A stretch of DNA of 27,242 nt, taken from positions 1-27,242 of the forward strand of contig DASXQB010000295.1 in the NCBI GenBank assembly GCA_036493295.1, given 5' to 3'. This DNA is from DATKEU01 sp036493295 (GTDB taxonomy: Bacteria; Myxococcota_A; Polyangia; Fen-1088). Each line of letters begins with the position of its first letter. The stretch's first letter is position 1. This document shows, one piece after another, positions 16,886 through 25,821 of the stretch. A program made the translations under genes and the position numbers. Below the pieces are notes generated by a model, which saw only the letters and a program-made list of their open reading frames with translations, did no database searches and was not told where the DNA came from.

Positions 16886-17847
16886 AAGGCAGCCGCGCCC
16901 CGGTCAGCCCGGCCGAACGCATCGAGGTGCGCGACCGCCACGCGCGCGCGCCGCGCGTCGAGCCGCCGCGCCGGGGATTTTTGCGTCGCCGCCGCAACCG
17001 CCGCCTGGTGGTCGAGCGTCCGCCGCTGAAGGTGCGCTTGAAAGGCGCGGCGCGCGCCATCGGTCACCGGCTGTGGATTGCCACCAAGGTGGTGCTGGCG
17101 CTGGCGGCGGTGGCGGGCGCGGGTTGGGGTGGCTCGGTCGGCGTGCGCCACGTCGTCAACTCGCCGCGCTTCGCCCTGCGCGACATCCGCGTCGGCGCCA
17201 CCACCCACGTGCGCGCCGACGAGGTATTGGCGCTGGCCGGCGTGCACCCGGGCGATCGCCTGCTGGCCCTGGACGCCGACGCCATCGCCGCGCGCGTGGC
17301 GGCGCACCACTGGATCGCGTCGGTGCGCGTGCGGCGCGAGCTGCCGGCGGCCCTGGCCATCGATGTGGTCGAACGGCGGGCGGTGGCGGCGGCGCTGCTG
17401 GGCAGCCTGTATCTGGTCGACGAGGCCGGCCATCCGTTCAAGCACGCCACCATGGAAGAAGCCGACGGCCTGGTCGTCCTCACCGGCCTTTCGCGCGAGC
17501 AATACGCGGCTTTTCGCGCCGCCAGTGAGGGCGCCCTGCGCGAGGCGCTGGCGGTGCTGGCCGCGTATCGCGCGGAGGATGCGCTGGCCGCCGCGCGCCT
17601 GGGCGGAACCGCCCGCCCACAGCTGTCGGAGATCCACATCGATCCGCGCTATGGATTTTCGTTATTCCTGCTGGACGGCGGCGGCGAGATTCGCCTGGGC
17701 CGCGGCGCCGCCGACGACAAACTGGCCCGTTTGGACGAGATCCTCGAAGCCGCCGGCACCCGCGGGCTGGCCTCGCTGCGCGTCGTCCACCTGGACGGTC
17801 CCAACCGCGACCGTGTGCCGATTCGCTGGTCGCCGCCCGCTCGTTAG
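16882..17847 (+). CDS. ftsQ: Cell division protein FtsQ
   Basis: This 321-residue bitopic protein has a strongly basic cytoplasmic tail (1-65), one transmembrane segment (about 66-86), a POTRA domain (about 96-165, starting SPRFALRDIRVGATTHV) and a periplasmic beta domain with HIDPRYGFSLFLLDGGGEIRLG. FtsQ links the cytoplasmic divisome to FtsL/FtsB and FtsW/FtsI. The family is divergent, but topology, the POTRA signature and the position between murC and ftsA fit. The GTG overlaps the murC stop codon by four bases. The cytoplasmic tail is longer than that of E. coli FtsQ and rich in Arg/Pro. Confidence 0.92.
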   Translation: MKGSRAPVSPAERIEVRDRHARAPRVEPPRRGFLRRRRNRRLVVERPPLKVRLKGAARAIGHRLWIATKVVLALAAVAGAGWGGSVGVRHVVNSPRFALRDIRVGATTHVRADEVLALAGVHPGDRLLALDADAIAARVAAHHWIASVRVRRELPAALAIDVVERRAVAAALLGSLYLVDEAGHPFKHATMEEADGLVVLTGLSREQYAAFRAASEGALREALAVLAAYRAEDALAAARLGGTARPQLSEIHIDPRYGFSLFLLDGGGEIRLGRGAADDKLARLDEILEAAGTRGLASLRVVHLDGPNRDRVPIRWSPPAR

Positions 17848-17908
17848 GCTGTTTCGCGCACAAAAAATTTCGGTCTGCTGACAAACGCGGCGAAGATTAG
17901 CCGGACAC

Positions 17909-19138
17909 ATGCCCAGAAGATCGTCTGACATCATCGTGGGGCTGGACATCGGCACGACGAAGATCGCCGCCGTGGTGGCCGAGATCGGCGCCGACGGTCT
18001 GGACATCATCGGCGTCGGCACCCACCCGTCGCGCGGCCTAAAAAAGGGCGTCATCGTCAACATCGACAGCACCGTCGCGTCGATCAAGCAGGCGGTGATG
18101 GAAGCCGAGAGCATGTCCGGCTGCGAGATCTCGCAGGTCTACGTGGGCATCGCCGGCGGCCACATCAAGGGCGTGAACTCGACTGGCACCGTCGCCGTCA
18201 AAGACAAGGAAGTCCGCGCCGCCGACGTGGGCAAGGTGCTGGAGCTGGCGCGCGCCATCGCGCTGCCGGTCGACCGGCACATCGTTCACGTGCTGCCCCA
18301 AGAATACAAAATCGACGGCCAGGACGGCGTGCGCGAGCCGCTGGGCATGTGCGGCGTGCGCCTGGAAGCGCGCGTGCACATCGTCACCGCTGCCGCCGCC
18401 GCCGCCCAGAACATCATCAAGTGCTGCACGCGCTGCGATCTGGAAGTTCTGGACATCGTGCTTGAGCCGCTGGCTTCCGGCGAAGCCGTGCTGGAAGACG
18501 ACGAAAAAGGACTGGGCGTGGCGCTGGTGGACATCGGCGGCGGCACCACCGACATCGCCATCTTCACCGAGGGCTCGGTCGCGCACACCAGCGTCATCCC
18601 CATCGGCGGGCATCAGCTGACCAGCGACATCGCGTTTGGTCTGCGCACGCCGCCGCACGAGGCGGAGAAGATCAAGATCCGCGCCGGCTGCGCCATGGCC
18701 AGCATGGTGTCGGAAGAAGAAACCCTGGAGGTGGCGTCGGTGGGCGGGCGCCCCCCGCGCGTGCTGTCGCGCCACATGCTTTGCCGCGACATCATCCAGC
18801 CGCGCGTCGAAGAGATCTTCTCGTTCGTCAAAGCCGAGATCGTCCGCCTGGGCTGCGAAGACATGCTGGCCTCGGGCGCGGTCATCACCGGCGGCGCCAC
18901 CCAGCTGCCCGGTATGACCGAGCTCGGCGAAGAGATCTTGGGCATTCCCGTGCGCCGTGGTTTGCCCAAAGGCGTGGGCGGCCTGGCCGAGGTGGTGCGT
19001 TCACCGACCTTCTCGACCGGCGTCGGCCTGGTGCAGTACGGAATGGCCCGCCAAAGCGCCGAGCGCGTCACCGACGGACCCCCGAAGCGCGGCGGGTTCC
19101 TGTCGAAGATCCGCCGCACGCTCAGCAACGCGTTCTAG
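17909..19138 (+). CDS. ftsA: Cell division protein FtsA, actin-like membrane anchor
   Basis: The 409-residue protein is an actin-fold ATPase that tethers FtsZ to the inner membrane. The phosphate 1 loop is GLDIGTTKIA (11-20), phosphate 2 is VDIGGGTTD (207-215), and the adenosine motif is ITGGATQLPGM. The FtsA-specific 1C domain lies at about 85-165 (GIAGGHIKGVNS...). The C-terminus GGFLSKIRRTLSNAF (395-409) is the expected amphipathic membrane-targeting helix. A 61-base gap separates it from ftsQ, enough for a promoter, but none is clear. Unlike most clusters, ftsZ does not follow: the ftsA stop codon faces the stop codon of a sigma factor gene 24 bases away. Confidence 0.96.
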   Translation: MPRRSSDIIVGLDIGTTKIAAVVAEIGADGLDIIGVGTHPSRGLKKGVIVNIDSTVASIKQAVMEAESMSGCEISQVYVGIAGGHIKGVNSTGTVAVKDKEVRAADVGKVLELARAIALPVDRHIVHVLPQEYKIDGQDGVREPLGMCGVRLEARVHIVTAAAAAAQNIIKCCTRCDLEVLDIVLEPLASGEAVLEDDEKGLGVALVDIGGGTTDIAIFTEGSVAHTSVIPIGGHQLTSDIAFGLRTPPHEAEKIKIRAGCAMASMVSEEETLEVASVGGRPPRVLSRHMLCRDIIQPRVEEIFSFVKAEIVRLGCEDMLASGAVITGGATQLPGMTELGEEILGIPVRRGLPKGVGGLAEVVRSPTFSTGVGLVQYGMARQSAERVTDGPPKRGGFLSKIRRTLSNAF

Positions 19139-19162
19139 AGCGCAGGGAGTATTGGGCCGAGG

Positions 19163-19819
19163 CTAGGCGCGGTCCCGGTCGCCACCGGTCACAAGAAACC
19201 GTCGCAGCAGCGTCCGCGCGCGGTGGATGCGCGACCCGATGGTCCCTGGCGGGATGCCGATCTCTTTCGCGATCTCGGTGTACGACCGGCCGTGGACGGT
19301 GTGCAACACGTACGGCGTCCGATAGACCGGGGAAAGTTCGCCCAACGCTCGGTCCAGCTCCTCGTCTGAAACGACTGACCACAAGAGTCGTGGTTCGGCG
19401 AGGGGCGCCTCAAACAGGGAAACGTCATAGCGGCCCAACGAGACTTCGCGCCAGCTGCGGCGGAGACGGTCGCGGTGCAGGTTGCGCAGAATGCAACCCA
19501 GCCAGGCGCGCAGATCGGAACCAGGGCGGAACTGCTGGTGGGCTTCCAGGGCACGACGGTAGCTCTCCTGGACCAGGTCCTTGGCGTCGGAAGATTGGGT
19601 GGTCAAAAGACGCGCCCAACGCTCGAGGTCAGGAAGAAAGGCCAGCGCCCGGGCAGCGAAGTCGGCCGGCGCCGGTCGGGGCGCGGCATCACGAACGCGG
19701 GCTTTCCGCCGTGGTTCAACCGGCGACGGATGAAGATTCGCGCTCTCGCTCGTTTGCACGGAAGGCAGCGGAAATCCGGTTGGCCCTCGATCACCCGAAA
19801 GAATCTCTGCGACAGACAT
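19163..19819 (-). CDS. RNA polymerase sigma factor, ECF subfamily
   Basis: The 218-residue product has region 2 at about 55-122 (DLVQESYRRAL 81-91, then AWLGCILRNLHRDRLRR) and region 4 at about 152-208 (ELSPVYRTPYVLHTVHGRSYTEIA, with the helix-turn-helix GIPPGTIGSRIHRAR), with no region 1.1 or 3, as in ECF sigma factors. It would direct RNA polymerase to alternative promoters, commonly envelope-stress genes. The first roughly 50 residues are Pro/Arg-rich and atypical. No good ribosome binding site precedes the ATG at 19819, so a downstream start such as the GTG at residue 21 is possible. No anti-sigma gene lies beside it. It sits tail-to-tail with ftsA and is divergent from the deacetylase gene. 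Confidence 0.88.
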   Translation of the reverse strand: MSVAEILSGDRGPTGFPLPSVQTSESANLHPSPVEPRRKARVRDAAPRPAPADFAARALAFLPDLERWARLLTTQSSDAKDLVQESYRRALEAHQQFRPGSDLRAWLGCILRNLHRDRLRRSWREVSLGRYDVSLFEAPLAEPRLLWSVVSDEELDRALGELSPVYRTPYVLHTVHGRSYTEIAKEIGIPPGTIGSRIHRARTLLRRFLVTGGDRDRA

Positions 19820-19902
19820 AGCGACCAGGTCAGCAATGGTCGTGCCGGCAGAGCAAACCTCTCTTTGCGGCCTTCACGGAGGTTGTTGAACGCGCCTGAT
19901 GA

Positions 19903-19958
19903 ACAGACTGTGCAACCTTCGAACAATCGGCCCGGGTGAATGCTGTACAGACTGTGCA
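19903..19958. repeat. Exact 12-bp direct repeat, candidate operator pair
   Basis: ACAGACTGTGCA occurs at 19903-19914 and again at 19947-19958, 44 bases start to start, close to four helical turns. The second copy is fused to CTGTACAG (19943-19950), itself a palindrome. Both copies lie in the intergenic region between the divergent sigma factor and deacetylase genes, so binding by one regulator on the same face of the helix is a reasonable reading. No recognisable sigma70 promoter was placed with confidence. Confidence 0.5.
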
Positions 19959-20041
19959 GATGGGCGGCGCGCCGACAAAACCCGTCGCTGGCGGCGCTTG
20001 GCGCGACGCTTGCGTTGCGGACGCTTGGAGGACTGAAGGCG

Positions 20042-21046
20042 ATGTCCAAAAGAGAAAGCGCAGCCCGTTTCTTGTCTGCGACCAGGCTTGGACGCCTGCT
20101 GGCCTGGATGGGCAGCTGGGATGGGCTGCTGGTCTTCAACTATCACCGCATCGGGCATCCTGATGCCGACGACGGCGACGATGCGCTGTTCAGCGCGACG
20201 CCTGAAGCTTTCGACGCGCAGGTCGGCTCTCTGGCTTCCAACTGCGACGTGATCGGACCGGACGATCTTGACGACGTCCTCACCGGGCGGCGGCGCGGGC
20301 GTTTTGTGCAAATCACCTTCGACGACGGTTATCGCGACAACTTCACGGCGGCGCTGCCTGTCCTTCGCCACCACGGGGTCAAGGCCACCTTCTTTGTGAC
20401 GACGTCATTTCTGGACGGGCGCGGGGCCTCGTGGTGGGACGAGATTGCCTGGATGGTCAAGACCAGCGCGCGTCCCGCGATCGCCGGCAATGAATTTTTC
20501 CCGCAACGGTTGCCGCTGCAAGGGCTGGCGGTGGATTCGGCGATTCGCTTTCTCCTTCATGTCTACAAAGGCCTGCCGGGGGGCGCGTCCCAGCCGTTTC
20601 TCGACTTTCTGGCCCAGGCGACCGGCAGCGGACGTTTCCCGCCCAGCGGGGCCGATGCGACCTGGATGACCTGGGACATGGTCCGCCAGGCAGCGGCCGC
20701 GGGAATGGCCATCGGCGGCCACACGGTCACGCACCCCGTCCTGTCGCGATTGTCCGCCGAGCAGCAGGAATGGGAGATCGGTTACTGCGGGGCGCGCCTG
20801 GAACAGGAGCTGGGTCGGCCCATGACGTTGTTCAGTTACCCCACCGGGGGCCGCAACTCGTTCGACGCCCACACGCACGACTGCTTGGCTCGCCAGGGCG
20901 TGCGATACGCCTTCAGCTATTACGGCGGCTACCAGAGCACCCGGCGCTGGCACCCCTTCGACATCAAACGCGTGGCCATCGAAGCGGCCCTCAGCGCCGA
21001 ATCTTTCGACAGCCTGTTCACCCTGCCGCAGGTCTTCGCCGGATAA
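20042..21046 (+). CDS. Polysaccharide deacetylase family protein (NodB homology domain)
   Basis: The 334-residue protein belongs to carbohydrate esterase family 4, metal-dependent enzymes that remove N-acetyl groups from polysaccharides such as peptidoglycan, chitin-like chains or biofilm glycans. Motif 1 is TFDDG (92-96, Asp94 as base and Asp95 as metal ligand), motif 2 is HTVTH (227-231, two metal-binding His), and motif 3 reads SYPTGG (265-270). A YHRIG near residue 34 is typical of the subgroup found with exopolysaccharide genes. No signal peptide is evident, so it may be cytoplasmic or membrane-associated. The frame is open from 19940, but the ATG at 20042 has GGAGG 10 bases upstream, matches the family start and leaves the direct repeat outside the gene. 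The substrate is unknown. Confidence 0.88.
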   Translation: MSKRESAARFLSATRLGRLLAWMGSWDGLLVFNYHRIGHPDADDGDDALFSATPEAFDAQVGSLASNCDVIGPDDLDDVLTGRRRGRFVQITFDDGYRDNFTAALPVLRHHGVKATFFVTTSFLDGRGASWWDEIAWMVKTSARPAIAGNEFFPQRLPLQGLAVDSAIRFLLHVYKGLPGGASQPFLDFLAQATGSGRFPPSGADATWMTWDMVRQAAAAGMAIGGHTVTHPVLSRLSAEQQEWEIGYCGARLEQELGRPMTLFSYPTGGRNSFDAHTHDCLARQGVRYAFSYYGGYQSTRRWHPFDIKRVAIEAALSAESFDSLFTLPQVFAG

Positions 21047-21097
21047 AAGCCGGGGCAGATAGCACCCCGATTCCGTTCTACTGGACAGGGGGGCGTC

Positions 21098-21547
21098 ATG
21101 AGGGTGAATACATTTTCGCGGCGGGTATGGGGGTCATGGTTGATGTTGGTGTTGGCCTTGGGTTGCACCTGCGGGGCACAGGCATTGCGGACGGGCGGCG
21201 CTGGCGCGAGATTGCGCGGACAGGTGACGGTGCGCGGTCCATCGGTGCGGGCGTTGACGGTGGGGCCGATGGTGTTGCACGCGTTCTCGGGATTCCCGGG
21301 CGGGGCGCTGTATGCGGCACCGGCGGTCACCGGCACGGACCAGGATTGCAACCAGGGTGAGCGCATCGATGAGGCGCTTTCGCACGGCAAAGTCGCCGCC
21401 GATCGGAGCGTCGTCCTCAACCTGAACACCGGCGAGGTCGCCTGCTTGGTCACCCAAAATCACGGCAGCTTCGAGCTTTTGTGGCATGCAGCGGTCGTGG
21501 CGCCAGCACCACCAGGGGCGAAGATCGCCACCGCGCCGGCCCGCTAG
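21098..21547 (+). CDS. Small secreted protein of unknown function
   Basis: I do not recognise this 149-residue protein. It has a clear signal peptide: a basic start (MRVNTFSRR), a hydrophobic core at about 11-22 and a signal peptidase I site at AQA (27-29). LALGC (19-23) is a poor lipobox because Ala is at -3, so a lipoprotein is less likely but not excluded. The mature part has two further Cys (84 and 116) and small beta-prone stretches such as RGQVTVRGPSV and VVLNLNTGEVACLV. AGGGGGG lies 4 bases before the ATG. It follows the deacetylase by 51 bases and precedes ftsZ by 102, so it may be co-transcribed with the deacetylase. Confidence 0.65.
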   Translation: MRVNTFSRRVWGSWLMLVLALGCTCGAQALRTGGAGARLRGQVTVRGPSVRALTVGPMVLHAFSGFPGGALYAAPAVTGTDQDCNQGERIDEALSHGKVAADRSVVLNLNTGEVACLVTQNHGSFELLWHAAVVAPAPPGAKIATAPAR

Positions 21548-21581
21548 CGCGCTTCCGTCCACGACGCCCCGGGCGGCGAAG

Positions 21582-21595
21582 ACCCGCGCGCGGGT
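21582..21595. repeat. 14-bp perfect palindrome upstream of ftsZ
   Basis: ACCCGCGCGCGGGT is a perfect palindrome followed by an A-rich run. It lies 54 bases before the ftsZ start codon in a 102-base intergenic gap that probably carries the ftsZ promoter. It could be an operator or a chance product of GC-rich DNA. Confidence 0.35.
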
Positions 21596-21649
21596 AAAAA
21601 ATTGGCGCCGTCGTCAAAGGCATGGGATCGATATTGAAGGAGACTCACC

Positions 21650-23203
<1,554 letters not shown>

Positions 23204-23209
23204 GCGATC

Positions 23210-24307
23210 TCACCGGGACGGCGCCGGCTGCCAGAGGCGCGGTTCGCGTTCGGCGAGGCGGTCGAGCGCGTCTTTGAGACGGACGTCGTAGGTGTGCTCG
23301 GCGTGGGCGCGGCGAAACGCGCGCGCCGCCATGGCCTGGCGTTCCTCATCGTGCGCCAGATAGTAACGAATCTTGTCGCGCGCTTCTTCGACGCTGGCAA
23401 AGAGCGCCAGCTCGCGACCGGGCTCGAAGAATTCGCCGACCGGAATCAACGCATCGACCAGTTGAAAGCCGCCACAGCCGCTGATCTCGAAGGTGCGCGG
23501 GTTGACCAAGTCTTTGGGCAAACTGAACGTCGCCGGATCAATGGACGAGCTGAGATTCAGGTTGATCGTGCTGGCGGCAAAGATGCGGGCCAGAGCCTCA
23601 TGCGGTAGCACCCCGTCGTGGCCGGCGGCCAAGCAATCGGCCAGGGCCGCCTCGCGTGAAAAATGCGTTCCCCACAGTCGCAGGCCAAGGTCACGCAGCC
23701 CCAGCAGCAGGTGGCGTCGGTTCGGGTAACCGGTTCCGGCGAACGCCAGTGAAGCGGCATAAGAGACGAGCTCTTCGGGCGCGTAACGCCGGTGCAGTTC
23801 GGGATCGCAGGCCAGCGGGACATAGTCGAACGACGGATGACCAGCGGCGCGCAATCGATCGTGCAGCTCGCCACGCTGGATGGTCCAGACATGATCGAAC
23901 CGGCGGACCGCCGCCGGCCAGTAGTAAAAGACCCGAAAATCCTCGACGAACCAGAATACCGACGGGATCCCCGCCGCCCGCACGTCGTCCAGATCCGAAT
24001 CGCGCACGACCGGGGACTGCGCCAAATAAAGAGCCAGCTGCGGGCGCGCTTCGCGAACCGCGTGCCGGGTCGCTTCCGCCGCCAGCAGGAACAGATCCGT
24101 CCGCGCGCTGGCCTTGTCTTGCTCGCTGGCCGGCTCCGCTTCGATCGCCCGCAGGGTCGGCGCGTACCCTCGGTTGTCGATGAAGCTGACCCGATGACCC
24201 AGCCGCCGCAGCGTTCGCACGCAGCTATCGGCGATCGACAGCGACCCTCCGGTAACGGGCCCGATCACGGCCACGTGCAAAGGCGGCAAGCTGGCAGGAC
24301 GAGCCAC
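23210..24307 (-). CDS. CgeB-like glycosyltransferase family protein
   Basis: The 365-residue product resembles CgeB/DUF3880-type glycosyltransferases with a GT-B layout. The N-terminal half has VAVIGPVTGGSLSIA and FWFVEDFRVF (118-127). The C-terminal half has the acceptor-domain signature NPRTFEISGCGGFQLVD (269-285), and EEARDKIRYYL follows. B. subtilis CgeB affects spore crust glycosylation; other members decorate cell-surface glycans or lipids. The donor and acceptor are unknown. The start is a GTG without a strong ribosome binding site; two ATGs just upstream are out of frame. It lies 48 bases downstream of the receiver-like gene on the same strand, and its stop codon faces that of ftsZ. 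Confidence 0.8.
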   Translation of the reverse strand: MARPASLPPLHVAVIGPVTGGSLSIADSCVRTLRRLGHRVSFIDNRGYAPTLRAIEAEPASEQDKASARTDLFLLAAEATRHAVREARPQLALYLAQSPVVRDSDLDDVRAAGIPSVFWFVEDFRVFYYWPAAVRRFDHVWTIQRGELHDRLRAAGHPSFDYVPLACDPELHRRYAPEELVSYAASLAFAGTGYPNRRHLLLGLRDLGLRLWGTHFSREAALADCLAAGHDGVLPHEALARIFAASTINLNLSSSIDPATFSLPKDLVNPRTFEISGCGGFQLVDALIPVGEFFEPGRELALFASVEEARDKIRYYLAHDEERQAMAARAFRRAHAEHTYDVRLKDALDRLAEREPRLWQPAPSR

Positions 24308-24355
24308 GGCCCCGCCATCATACGCTGGCCCCTGCCGCTTGCGCGGGCCGGGAGC

Positions 24356-24706
24356 TTACGCCCGCAGGCTGGTCAGCAGTTTGGGCAGCGCGTTTGCGAA
24401 CTGACCTTTGGCCATCACCTGGGCGCAGCCCTTGGCGCGGGCTTGGTCCATGACGTCGGTCTTTTCGTGATCGATGAAGCCGACGATGGTGGCGGGGCCT
24501 TTTTCGGGGTCGGCGGCGACGGCGTCCAAAGCGTCCAAAGCGATCGGCAAGCGCAGGTCGATCACCACCAGCTTTGCCGCGCGCGCCGCGCTCACCAGCG
24601 CGGGTACGTCGCGCGTCGATTGCACGCTGACGCCGGTGGCCTTGGCTGCCTCGCGCACCTTCGACGAGAACAGCATGTCGGAGATCAGAGTGACAACGTC
24701 GGCCAT
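24356..24706 (-). CDS. Single-domain receiver-like protein
   Basis: This 116-residue protein has the alternating alpha/beta pattern of a response-regulator receiver domain and nothing else. Asp50 in LVVIDLRLP matches the phosphoacceptor and Lys100 in MAKGQF matches the conserved beta-5 Lys. The N-terminal acidic pair is reduced to one Asp (D10 in LISDML), and the beta-4 Thr/Ser is missing (GFIDHEK). Phosphorylation is therefore possible but uncertain. No output domain and no histidine kinase are nearby. The ribosome binding site is poor. It may be co-transcribed with the CgeB-like gene. Confidence 0.7.
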   Translation of the reverse strand: MADVVTLISDMLFSSKVREAAKATGVSVQSTRDVPALVSAARAAKLVVIDLRLPIALDALDAVAADPEKGPATIVGFIDHEKTDVMDQARAKGCAQVMAKGQFANALPKLLTSLRA

Positions 24707-24742
24707 GGCTTAGGTGTGCAGCGCCGGTAGGAGGGAAGTTAT

Positions 24743-24824
<82 letters not shown>

Positions 24825-24831
24825 GCGGATG

Positions 24832-24844
24832 TTCTGTCACAGAA
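24832..24844. promoter_or_regulatory. TTCTGT-C-ACAGAA palindrome upstream of ffs
   Basis: A perfect inverted repeat with 6-bp arms around one base sits 7 bases before the inferred 5' end of the SRP RNA, in the -10 to -20 region of its likely promoter. A DNA-binding protein there would overlap RNA polymerase. It may equally be chance. Confidence 0.35.
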
Positions 24845-24888
24845 TCCGACGCCCGTCCAGACGTCCGGCCTTCGGGGTTGAGCGCGTC

Positions 24889-25821
24889 CTACGTCTGGTC
24901 GCGGTGCCACAGCGACATCACGCCGCGCTTAAGACACGCGGTTTGATAGTCGGCGAAGCGGGCCACTGCCTGTTCCAGGGCGGCGCAGATCGGCCGCTGG
25001 GTGGGAAACCGCTCGGCGGCGAAGCGCAGCGCCTGCATGGCTTCGCCGTGCAGGTAGTACGCGCACAGCAGCGTCACCTGCTGGCGCAGGGCGCGCATGA
25101 ACCACTCGGGCTCACCGGGATGCATGGTCACGATGTCGCGGATGAAGAGCGCGTCGCATTCGTGCTGAGCGCCCAGGGTGGACGCGAACGAGGGACCGAC
25201 GCAGCCGCTTGGCTCCAGCGTCTTGCGCGCGATGCGCGTGTTGACGTACCGAAACCCATTGGCCTCGAAGAACGTGATCACCTCGGGCAAGCGCGCCGAG
25301 CCGAGCTGCGTCGGGTGGCTGTCCATCGTCACCTCCAGCTCGACCAGCAGCAGCTCGTCCAGCCGCCGTCGATCGAGGCCCTTGACGATGTCCAGCTCTG
25401 ATCCTTGCGTGTCCAGCTTGATGGCGTGCACCAGATCAATTCGCCGTTCGTCGAGACACGCGGTCATCGTGCGCGTCTCGATGTCGCGAATGGTCAGCGG
25501 GAAAAAATAATCCTGGTTCAACGCCGGCCGCCCCGGCCACGGGTGAGGGGGAAAAAGCGAGCTGCCCGAATCGGTGTTGGCCAGAAAGAACTCGGCCGCC
25601 CCGCCCTGCCGCGACAGCGCCACCGGAATCACCGTGACCCGATCGGGCGGCAGGCTGCTGGCGTAATCCAGGTTCTTGCCCACCGGATCGAACAGGACGA
25701 ACTTGGCCGTCGGCAGCGGCACGACGAAGCTCCAGGTGTCGGGCAGAAAATAGGACGCGCCCACGTCGGCCAGGTTCAAAGGATGGCCACCCAGGATCAG
25801 TGCCAGCACCTCAGCGGACAT
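24889..25821 (-). CDS. FkbM family SAM-dependent methyltransferase
   Basis: The 310-residue protein has the FkbM signature IKLDTQGSELDIVKGL (134-149), the SAM-binding LADVGAS (17-23), and FDP (44-46) at the end of beta 2. FkbM enzymes O-methylate hydroxyls of sugars, polyketides or glycans. A C-terminal region of about 70 residues after the methyltransferase fold (from about 235) is helical and of unknown role. Its ATG lies inside the end of the upstream oxygenase gene (11-base overlap), so the two are translated together. An inverted repeat CCAGACGT/ACGTCTGG (24857-24898) spans its stop codon but lacks a T run. The substrate is unknown. Confidence 0.85.
   Translation of the reverse strand: MSAEVLALILGGHPLNLADVGASYFLPDTWSFVVPLPTAKFVLFDPVGKNLDYASSLPPDRVTVIPVALSRQGGAAEFFLANTDSGSSLFPPHPWPGRPALNQDYFFPLTIRDIETRTMTACLDERRIDLVHAIKLDTQGSELDIVKGLDRRRLDELLLVELEVTMDSHPTQLGSARLPEVITFFEANGFRYVNTRIARKTLEPSGCVGPSFASTLGAQHECDALFIRDIVTMHPGEPEWFMRALRQQVTLLCAYYLHGEAMQALRFAAERFPTQRPICAALEQAVARFADYQTACLKRGVMSLWHRDQT

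Noticed and set aside
19940..20041. A longer N-terminus for the deacetylase from the ATG at 19940
   Set aside because: No ribosome binding site there, family similarity begins after 20042, and it would put half of the direct repeat inside the gene.
21581..21607. GC palindrome plus A-run before ftsZ as an intrinsic terminator
   Set aside because: On the plus strand the run after the palindrome is A, not T, and on the minus strand the T run comes before the stem.
24857..24898. CCAGACGT/ACGTCTGG inverted repeat as an intrinsic terminator for the FkbM gene
   Set aside because: The loop is 26 bases and there is no T run on the minus strand; it also overlaps the stop codon.
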